Assembly (NCBI GenBank): GCA_964528155.1
Contig: CAZGRL010000066.1
Location: 1 to 19,793, forward strand
DNA length: 19,793 nucleotides
Reading direction: 5' to 3'
DNA from: G001797105 sp964528155
Lineage (GTDB): Bacteria; Chloroflexota; Anaerolineae; Anaerolineales; E44-bin32
Below the pieces are notes generated by a model. It was given only the letters and a program-made list of their open reading frames with translations, was not told the DNA's origin and ran no database searches. Positions 14,999 through 19,793 of the stretch are shown piece after piece; within the stretch, counting starts at the first letter, position 1, and the number at the start of each line of letters is the position of its first letter. The position numbers were made by a program, and so were the translations under genes.

Positions 14999-15886
14999 AT
15001 GCTCAAGCTGAAAGGCGTCGTACCACCGATGGTCACCCCGTTCGACAGCGACGGTGAGCTGGATGTTGCCAATCTGGAGCGTTTGGTCGATTTTCTTAAG
15101 GAGAGGGTGCACGGTCTGTACATCTGCGGGACGTATGGGTCCGGACCCTTGATGAACGTGGAGGAGAGGAAGAAAGTCGCCGAGGTGTGCGTGAAAGTCG
15201 CCGGCGGTCGAATCACCATCATCGCCCATACCGGCACCACCAACACCCGGGACACGGCGGAGCTCACCCGGCACGCGGAGAAGATCGGCTGTGATGGCGC
15301 CGCCGCGGTCGGCCCGTACTATTACCATCACACCACGGATGGCGTCCTGGCCTTCTACCAAGGCATGCTCAAGTCGGTCTCTCCCGGCTATCCGATCTAC
15401 CTGTACCACAATCCCAAGTCCTCCGGCTACGAGATCTCGCTGGACGCGATGCGGCAGCTTAAGGAGCAAGGCCTGCACGGGATCAAGGACGCCACCTTCG
15501 ACATCCTCAAGTTCGCCACTTACATGCGGGAGCTCGGCTGCGACGGGTTCGACGTGGTCATGGGTACCGAGGCGATGTGGCTACCGGCCCGCGCCCTGGG
15601 GGCGGAGGCCTACATCCCCGGATTGGCCAACGCCTTCCCCGAGATCTGCCGCAAGATGTGGCAGGAGGGCATGGACAACGATTTTGAGGCGTGCCGTCAG
15701 ACCCAATTCGAGGTGAACCGCCTGCGAGAGGTGATGTACATGGCGCGTTCCACCCAACTGGCGGTGTACGCCATGCTCGAGATACGCGGAATCCTTCACG
15801 CTTATCCGCGCTCGCCGTTCGTCCCTGCGACAGACGAAGAGAAAAGCAACATCCGCCAGGCGCTCGACCGGATGGGCGTGCTGTGA
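14999..15886 (+). CDS. DapA-family (class I Schiff-base) aldolase/dehydratase 1
   Basis: A 295-residue member of the dihydrodipicolinate synthase/N-acetylneuraminate lyase superfamily. The Schiff-base lysine is Lys163 in HGIKDATFD and the conserved tyrosine is Tyr136 in IYLYHNP, so lyase chemistry on a 2-oxo acid should be intact. PYYYHH supplies the second tyrosine. The loop normally reading GTTGE is CGTYGSGPLM here (43-52): the second Thr, which contacts the carboxylate of the oxo acid, is Tyr46, and Glu is Ser48. The ATG at 14999 was chosen over a GTG at 14990 because GAGGAG at 14985-14990 gives an eight-base spacer. True dihydrodipicolinate synthase is unlikely given the operon; a sugar-acid aldolase or dehydratase fits better. 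Its stop overlaps the next gene. Confidence 0.9.
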   Translation: MLKLKGVVPPMVTPFDSDGELDVANLERLVDFLKERVHGLYICGTYGSGPLMNVEERKKVAEVCVKVAGGRITIIAHTGTTNTRDTAELTRHAEKIGCDGAAAVGPYYYHHTTDGVLAFYQGMLKSVSPGYPIYLYHNPKSSGYEISLDAMRQLKEQGLHGIKDATFDILKFATYMRELGCDGFDVVMGTEAMWLPARALGAEAYIPGLANAFPEICRKMWQEGMDNDFEACRQTQFEVNRLREVMYMARSTQLAVYAMLEIRGILHAYPRSPFVPATDEEKSNIRQALDRMGVL

Positions 15887-16884
15887 CGGTGGGCCGGGTT
15901 CTGGTCACATCGCGCTCCTTCGGCGCCGTCACAGCCGAAGGCAGCCGTTTGCTGGAAGGGGCGGGGTTCGACGTCCAACGCCTCGCTCCTGAGGAAAGGC
16001 CCCTCACACCGGAGAAGTTGGTCCGGATCGCCGCGCGCGTGGATCCGCAGGTGGTGATCTGTGGCGCCGAGCCGCTGACGCGGGCCGTCCTCGAGGCTTG
16101 CCCCGATCTGTCGATGATCATGAAGCACGGCGTCGGGATCGACAATATCGACCTCGAGGCTGCCAACGACTTGAAGATCGTCGTGGCGAACGCGCCGGGC
16201 ACGAACACAGAGGCCGTGGCCGACCTGGCTATTGCATTGATGCTCGCGCTTCTGCGCCATATCGTTCAGGCGGTCGATTCCACCCGCGCCGGCGGCTGGG
16301 AGCGGTACGTGGGGCATGAGTTGGGCGCGCTGACCGTCGGCGTGGTCGGGACCGGCAGAATCGGCCTGAGCGTCATCCGCCGCCTGCAAGGGTTCGGTTC
16401 AAAGGTGCTGGCCTACGACGTCGTGCGAAACGAGGAGCTCGCCTCGCAGCTCAGCTACGAGTATGTGAGCCTCGAACATCTACTTGAACACGCAGACATC
16501 GTCAGCCTGCACGTGCCCCTGATCAGCGACACGCGTGGCATGATCGGCCGCCGTGAGCTCAAGCTCATGAAGAGCACGGCCTGCCTGGTAAATCTGGCGC
16601 GAGGCGAGCTTGTCGACGAGGGAGCTCTGTGTGATTCGTTGCGCCAGGGGCGCATCGCCGGGGCAGCCGTCGATGTGTATGCGGTCGAGCCGCCCCAATC
16701 CAGCTCGCTTCTGACGCTGGACAATGTGTTGGGGACGCCCCACATCGCCGCCTACACCCACGAGGCGATGGAACGCATGGATCGCATGTGTGCCCAGACC
16801 ATCATCGATACATTCCAGGGCGTCCCCTGCATAAACATTCTCAATCCCGAGGTCCTGGGCGAACGCATCACGACTTCCCAATAA
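15883..16884 (+). CDS. NAD-dependent D-isomer-specific 2-hydroxyacid dehydrogenase
   Basis: A 333-residue enzyme of the D-3-phosphoglycerate/glyoxylate reductase family, interconverting a 2-hydroxy acid and a 2-oxo acid. The Rossmann motif VVGTGRIGLSVI is followed by an aspartate (VLAYDV) that favours NAD over NADP. The catalytic triad is Arg240 (NLARGE), Glu269 (YAVEPP) and His287 (GTPHIAAYT). The substrate-side motif NAPGTNTEAVADLAIALML is also intact. No ACT or other regulatory domain follows, unlike long serine-pathway enzymes. The start is a GTG overlapping the aldolase-1 stop by four bases (GTGA); a second GTG at 15889 is an alternative, and an open frame reaching back to 15691 is only a shadow of aldolase 1. 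Its place between two aldolase genes suggests a role in their pathway rather than in serine synthesis. Confidence 0.92.
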   Translation: MTVGRVLVTSRSFGAVTAEGSRLLEGAGFDVQRLAPEERPLTPEKLVRIAARVDPQVVICGAEPLTRAVLEACPDLSMIMKHGVGIDNIDLEAANDLKIVVANAPGTNTEAVADLAIALMLALLRHIVQAVDSTRAGGWERYVGHELGALTVGVVGTGRIGLSVIRRLQGFGSKVLAYDVVRNEELASQLSYEYVSLEHLLEHADIVSLHVPLISDTRGMIGRRELKLMKSTACLVNLARGELVDEGALCDSLRQGRIAGAAVDVYAVEPPQSSSLLTLDNVLGTPHIAAYTHEAMERMDRMCAQTIIDTFQGVPCINILNPEVLGERITTSQ

Positions 16885-16899
16885 GGAGAATAAGAGCCT

Positions 16900-17799
16900 A
16901 TGACACGCAAGTTCGAGGGGATCATCCCTCCGGCGATCACCTGCTTTGACCAGGATGGCGAGGTCGACGAAGCCGCACAGCGCGAGGTCATCCGCTTCCA
17001 GGCGAAACATGTCCACGGGTTCTACCCGTGCGGCACGTACGGCAGCGGCCCGCTGATGACGCTGGACGAGCGCAAACGCGTGGCCGAGATCGTGGTCGAG
17101 GAGAAAGGCGAGTGTGCCGTCATCGTGCACGTCGGCGCCGTCAACACACGGCAAAGTGTCGACCTGGCCAGGCACGCCGAGTCGATCGGGGCCGACGCGG
17201 TTGGCGCCATCCCTCCCTACTATTACAAGTACACGCCGGACCAACTCCTGGATCACTACCGCGCAATCATGCGAGCCGTCGACATCCCGGTGTTCCTCTA
17301 CAACAATCCGGGGTTGTCGGGCAATCCGATCTCCCCCGACATGCTGGCCACGCTGGCCGATGAAGGGCTCGCCGGGGTCAAGGATTCGGCGTTTGACCTG
17401 GTCGCCTTCTACATGTATCTGATCAAGGTCAAGAAACCCGGGTTCACCTTCATCATCGGAACCGAGGCGATCGCCGCCCCGGCCCTGGATGCCGGTGCGA
17501 GCGCCGTGATATCCGGTCTGGCCAACGTCTTTCCGGAGCTCATGGCCTCGTTCTACCGCACCTGGCAAGAGGGCAATCCTCACAAGACCGGTGAGTCTCA
17601 ACTGCGCGTGGTCAAAGCGAGATCGATCCTGAAGTACGGCCCGACGCTCACAATGACCTATGCCGTGCTGCGGATGCGCGGCATCAACGCCGGCCATCCT
17701 CGCCCGCCCTACCAGGACATCCCCGCCTCGCTCTACGAGCGGGCCGAGCGCGAGTTTCGGGAGATGGGGTTGTTGGAGCTGTCAGCTGTCAGCGATTAG
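16900..17799 (+). CDS. DapA-family (class I Schiff-base) aldolase/dehydratase 2
   Basis: A 299-residue paralogue of the upstream aldolase 1 with the same unusual loop, CGTYGSGPLM (44-53), the Schiff-base Lys161 (AGVKDSAFD), Tyr134 (FLYNNP) and PYYYKY. The two clearly share a recent origin but differ throughout, and are separated by the dehydrogenase gene. They may act on successive intermediates or form a hetero-oligomer. AAGGAG lies 11 bases before the ATG, with AAGAG closer; the start agrees with MTRKFEGIIPPAITCF. The last residues (LELSAVSD) and the stop codon are encoded by the heptad repeat at 17775-17865, so the natural C-terminus has been replaced or extended by repeat DNA; the core fold should be unaffected. 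It is the last gene of the operon. Confidence 0.9.
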   Translation: MTRKFEGIIPPAITCFDQDGEVDEAAQREVIRFQAKHVHGFYPCGTYGSGPLMTLDERKRVAEIVVEEKGECAVIVHVGAVNTRQSVDLARHAESIGADAVGAIPPYYYKYTPDQLLDHYRAIMRAVDIPVFLYNNPGLSGNPISPDMLATLADEGLAGVKDSAFDLVAFYMYLIKVKKPGFTFIIGTEAIAAPALDAGASAVISGLANVFPELMASFYRTWQEGNPHKTGESQLRVVKARSILKYGPTLTMTYAVLRMRGINAGHPRPPYQDIPASLYERAEREFREMGLLELSAVSD

Positions 17800-17865
17800 C
17801 CACCAGCAGTCAGCAATTAGCAGTTAGCAGTTAGCATTAGGCAGTAAGCTGACAGCTGTCAGCCG
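17775..17865. repeat. Degenerate heptanucleotide tandem repeat, 13 units
   Basis: From 17775 the sequence falls into thirteen consecutive seven-base units in perfect register, consensus about TYAGCWG (for example TCAGCTG, TCAGCTG, TCAGCGA, TTAGCCA, ... TTAGCAG, TTAGCAG, TTAGCAT). The end contains a perfect 16-bp palindrome, GCTGACAGCTGTCAGC (17848-17863). The first units code for the C-terminus and stop of aldolase 2. This resembles the short tandemly repeated repetitive (STRR) sequences described in cyanobacteria; the palindromic end could also form a hairpin after the operon. Confidence 0.85.
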
Positions 17866-18074
17866 TCAAACCCGGTGTCGCACGCGAGCTGGAGGCCTGG
17901 AGCGTTCAGCTCTTTGTTGGTTCCAATCTCCAAAGGTCAGGTGGCGTTTGTAGCATGGACCATGGGTGTTGAGACGCCCGCTCTAGGTCGGACCCCTCAA
18001 ACGACTTCGTCCTGCTTGTCCCCCGGCCTGCCTGTCCTTGTGCGCTTCAAGGGCGTCCGGGGCAGGCTGGCCGG
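17866..18074. other. Non-coding stretch before the assembly gap
   Basis: About 210 bases with no credible gene or RNA. Open frames crossing it run into the N block and have no family features or ribosome sites. The run GTTCCAATCTCCAAAGG near 17920 weakly resembles part of the repeat at 18455 and 19592. Confidence 0.5.
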
Positions 18075-18174
18075 NNNNNNNNNNNNNNNNNNNNNNNNNN
18101 NNNNNNNNNNNNNNNNNNNNNNNNNNNNNNNNNNNNNNNNNNNNNNNNNNNNNNNNNNNNNNNNNNNNNNNNNN
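18075..18174. other. Assembly gap (100 N)
   Basis: Exactly 100 N, the usual placeholder for a scaffold join of unknown true length. The order and distance of the aldolase operon relative to the vapBC module therefore rest on scaffolding, and genes may be missing here. Confidence 0.97.
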
Positions 18175-18454
18175 AAGACGAGGGGCTCACTGGCCTGCCG
18201 CGACACGCGCACTCAATGAGCCGATGAGAAAGTCCGCCATTCCGACCCGGAAGGCAACTTGCTTAGAAACGCCCCGGGGATTCCCTGGCGGCCACAAGGC
18301 GCCTCGCTCGCCGCATGGCGGCTCGCTTCGCGAAGCACCCCCGAGGGACGGAATGACATTCTTGGTGGGGGACAAAGGGCCACGGATGTCTCCCAGTGCG
18401 TCCTTAGACCTCGCGCAGGATCTACCATTCAGCGTCCCCAGGATGAGATCACTC

Positions 18455-18536
18455 GTGGAGCATCGCTTCGCTAATGCCACGGCGTCGTCTCTTGAATCCG
18501 GCTGTTCCAACGCCAGGAGACAGGCTTCAAAGAGAG
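18455..18536 (+). repeat. 82-bp direct repeat, copy 1 (left of vapBC)
   Basis: Aligns without gaps to 19592-19673 at about 57 of 82 positions by hand count. The best part is TCTCTTG, then ATCC, then CTGTTCCAA and AGGCT. The two copies have the same orientation and lie 1137 bp apart, one on each side of the toxin-antitoxin module. Confidence 0.65.
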
Positions 18537-18570
18537 TTGGGCGGCGGCGGGTTTGGTCGCTGCCCCGTCA

Positions 18571-18604
18571 GTTCATCGTAAGAAAGGACGGTTCATCGTA
18601 AGAA
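18571..18604 (+). repeat. Tandem direct repeat GTTCATCGTAAGAA, two copies
   Basis: Perfect 14-base copies at 18571-18584 and 18591-18604, with a 20-bp period. No gene is adjacent; role unknown. Confidence 0.8.
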
Positions 18605-18699
18605 CCGACATGTCTTCAGAGGCTGCCTGCCCCAACGATCTTGGCGGGGGGCTCGGCGGTGTGGCGGCGATCGGAGCTGAATGAACGGGATGAATCCAG

Positions 18700-18754
18700 T
18701 CGAAGGACACATCCTGGGCCCTTCGACAATGCTCAGGATAAACTCCATCGAAGG
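18700..18754. repeat. Alternating TCGAAGG / CCTTCGA inverted repeats
   Basis: TCGAAGG at 18700-18706, CCTTCGA at 18720-18726 and TCGAAGG at 18748-18754 can form two alternative short stem-loops. The element lies just beyond the 3' end of vapC (minus strand) and may act as a terminator or be a dispersed intergenic repeat. No T-run is present. Confidence 0.6.
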
Positions 18755-18792
18755 ATAGTGAGCAGCTCCGTTACATGACGAGAGTCAATCCA

Positions 18793-19230
18793 TCACTCAA
18801 GCCTTGCCGGCCATACAGCCAATCCGACGCGTGGTGCTGCCTCCCACAGTTCACGGTCGAACGTTGCGAGGGTCACGAGCTCGCCTACATGATCATGCAA
18901 TAGGAGAGCAGAGGCCAGATGGACCGCATCATACCCACGGAGTCCATGTTCCAATGCGAGCGCGTCTGCCTTGCCCACCAAAGACCTGGTCACCTCTGTG
19001 GCGGCGAGTTCGTCCCACTCACTCCGAAATGACGTTAGTGCCTTCTCAGCCCCCCGGCGCCCAACAAGCTTGCTACGCGCTGCCCTGGAGATCGCCGCCG
19101 ACACTTCGGCCCGGCTGATCAGGCTGGTAGCGATAATCGTCGCCTGGGCCACGAGGTCATCCACCTCCGCCGAGCCTGTCTCGGCGAGATAGCGCTTGAC
19201 CAGTGCACTCGCGTCGAGGTAGACGATCAC
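18793..19230 (-). CDS. vapC: VapC-type PIN-domain ribonuclease toxin
   Basis: A 145-residue PIN-domain protein, a Mg-dependent endoribonuclease toxin of type II TA systems. All four acidic active-site residues are visible: Asp6 (YLDASALVKRY), Glu42 (SRAEVSAAI), Asp101 (GLRGYDAVHLASAL) and Asp125 (TFDREL). The start is a GTG that overlaps the antitoxin stop by four bases (GTGA), so toxin synthesis is coupled to and probably weaker than antitoxin synthesis. Length and motifs are complete, so the toxin should be active. It is the second gene of a two-gene unit flanked by diverged direct repeats. Confidence 0.93.
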   Translation of the reverse strand: MIVYLDASALVKRYLAETGSAEVDDLVAQATIIATSLISRAEVSAAISRAARSKLVGRRGAEKALTSFRSEWDELAATEVTRSLVGKADALALEHGLRGYDAVHLASALLLHDHVGELVTLATFDRELWEAAPRVGLAVWPARLE

Positions 19231-19502
19231 CGGCGGTCCTCAATCAGCAGGTCGGCGACCGAGTAACCTTTCTTGACCTTCGCCACCGGTTTCGTCGGCG
19301 TCAGCCTCTTGCCGCTCCACTGGATCAGCCCCGCTTCCTGCATCACTTGCAGTTTCTCCTCGAGAGACTGCGCGGCCGGGACAATCCGTCCAATGGGCCT
19401 TCCCCGCTCGGTGATCACGATCGTCTGCCCGCCCTTGACAGCCCGCAGGTACTGGCTGAGGCGGTCCTTCAACTGTCGCACGCCCACGGTCCGCTCGCCC
19501 AT
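19227..19502 (-). CDS. Phd/YefM-like antitoxin partner of VapC
   Basis: A 91-residue antitoxin from the chosen ATG at 19502. The N-terminal half (GERTVGVRQLKDRLSQYLRA, then GQTIVITERGRPIGRIVP) is the Phd/YefM DNA-binding and dimerisation fold. The C-terminal half, with Leu-rich and basic segments ending GYSVADLLIEDRR, would wrap the toxin. The longer start at 19523 was rejected for two reasons: the predicted transcription start is at about 19525, which would make it leaderless, while GGAG at 19509-19512 lies six bases before the ATG at 19502. The promoter contains a perfect dyad, consistent with autorepression by the antitoxin or the complex. Confidence 0.9.
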   Translation of the reverse strand: MGERTVGVRQLKDRLSQYLRAVKGGQTIVITERGRPIGRIVPAAQSLEEKLQVMQEAGLIQWSGKRLTPTKPVAKVKKGYSVADLLIEDRR

Positions 19503-19524
19503 CTTGCTCTCCGTTGCGGTCATG

Positions 19525-19560
19525 TGGCTACATTATACTCCATGTAGCCATGTGGCACAA
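19525..19560 (-). promoter_or_regulatory. Promoter with embedded operator of the vapC-antitoxin operon
   Basis: On the minus strand a perfect TATAAT (19532-19537) lies 17 bases from a weaker TTGTGC (19555-19560). The inverted repeat TGGCTACAT (19525-19533) and ATGTAGCCA (19542-19550), with 9-bp perfect arms and an 8-bp spacer, overlaps the -10 box and part of the spacer. This is the expected autorepression site of the antitoxin. Confidence 0.82.
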
Positions 19561-19591
19561 TCGCCTTGATGGCGCCGGACGCCTAACATGC

Positions 19592-19673
19592 CTGGAGCGC
19601 CCTCTCGCCCATGACATGCCATCCTCTCTTGTATCCTTCTGTTCCAATGCTAGAAGCTAGGCTCCAAGCAGGG
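19592..19673 (+). repeat. 82-bp direct repeat, copy 2 (right of vapBC)
   Basis: Partner of 18455-18536, in the same orientation. It lies in non-coding DNA upstream of the antitoxin promoter. Confidence 0.65.
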
Positions 19674-19744
19674 ATGGCCGGATCCACGCCGTTGCGGAGG
19701 ATCCCGTCAACGGCCATTTGCGCAGGGGATGTGGGAGGCGTGGT

Positions 19745-19793
19745 GGGTTGAGATGGACGGGGGGGACAATAGCGGGGGAGTGTCGGTGGGGGG
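19745..19793 (+). other. G-rich window end with four G-runs
   Basis: Runs of 3, 7, 5 and 6 G (19745-19747, 19759-19765, 19774-19778, 19788-19793) separated by 8-11 bases could form a long-loop G-quadruplex, or may reflect poor sequence at a contig end. No gene is seen from 19561 to the end. Confidence 0.4.

Larger units (their letters stand above)
18175..18792. other. Repeat-rich non-coding region
   Basis: About 620 bases with no credible gene. It holds a 12-bp palindrome GCTTCGCGAAGC (18325-18336), one copy of the 82-bp direct repeat (18455-18536), a tandem GTTCATCGTAAGAA pair, and CCTTCGA/TCGAAGG inverted repeats. The phrase around 18345-18360 (GACGGAATGACATTC) and the CCCTTCGACAATGCTCAGG phrase are of a type seen scattered through intergenic DNA of many environmental bacterial genomes. 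Confidence 0.6.

Noticed and set aside
13960..15267. 435-residue minus-strand open frame over AOR and aldolase 1
   Set aside because: Antisense shadow of two clearly identified genes; no recognisable domain.
14999..17799. Annotation of the two aldolase genes as lysine-pathway dihydrodipicolinate synthase
   Set aside because: The GTTGE loop is altered in both, and the operon is catabolic with AOR and a sugar importer; only superfamily membership is supported.
17775..17865. Possible CRISPR array
   Set aside because: The units are contiguous 7-mers with no spacers, and no cas genes are present.
17875..18601. Open frames crossing the N block
   Set aside because: They depend on undefined bases and have no ribosome site or domain.

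Overview
The window is GC-rich bacterial chromosome, probably a scaffold from a draft or metagenome assembly: it contains a block of exactly 100 N at 18075-18174. The organism is most likely an anaerobic or facultative member of the Chloroflexota (Anaerolineae-like). This is an inference from the style of the solute-binding protein (twin-arginine plus lipobox signal followed by a Pro/Thr/Ala/Glu linker), the tungsten/molybdenum-type aldehyde:ferredoxin oxidoreductase, and intergenic DNA littered with short repeats. No rRNA, tRNA or CRISPR array is visible.

Layout. Left edge (1-674): the 3' end of a bacterial alpha-2-macroglobulin gene. 782-3495, minus strand: an AbiE-type (type IV) toxin-antitoxin pair, then a self-contained class II Fic protein with a tandem operator-like repeat in its promoter. 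3805-11358, minus strand: six genes of a carbohydrate uptake and kinase locus (reading 5' to 3': GntR/UTRA regulator, FGGY kinase, solute-binding lipoprotein, double ABC ATPase, two permeases). 11609-17799, plus strand: seven tightly packed genes (cyclase-family hydrolase, VOC protein, two-cluster ferredoxin, aldehyde:ferredoxin oxidoreductase, DapA-family aldolase 1, NAD-dependent 2-hydroxyacid dehydrogenase, DapA-family aldolase 2). 17775-18792: a repeat-rich non-coding stretch with the assembly gap. 18793-19502, minus strand: a VapC toxin with a Phd/YefM-like antitoxin. The last 240 bases are non-coding and end in G-runs.

How the genes work together. The two metabolic gene sets diverge from one 250-bp region. 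It holds two near-mirror-image promoters (TTGACA, 17 bp, TGC-extended -10), and each -35 box lies inside one arm of a perfect 14-bp inverted repeat. This makes the GntR/UTRA protein the likely joint repressor of import (minus operon) and catabolism (plus operon). The gene content suggests a sugar, polyol or sugar-acid pathway. In it a 2-keto-3-deoxy acid would be cleaved by one or both DapA-family aldolases, the resulting aldehyde oxidised by the AOR with electrons passed to the neighbouring ferredoxin, and a 2-oxo/2-hydroxy acid handled by the dehydrogenase. I do not recognise this gene combination as a named pathway. Both aldolases carry the same unusual active-site loop (CGTYGSGPLM instead of GTTGE), which suggests a distinct substrate. 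This regulated cluster is the strongest candidate here for an undescribed system.

The flanks are accessory: AbiE, Fic and VapBC modules, a 7-bp-period repeat that has become the 3' end of the last aldolase gene, and two diverged 82-bp direct repeats that bracket the vapBC module.
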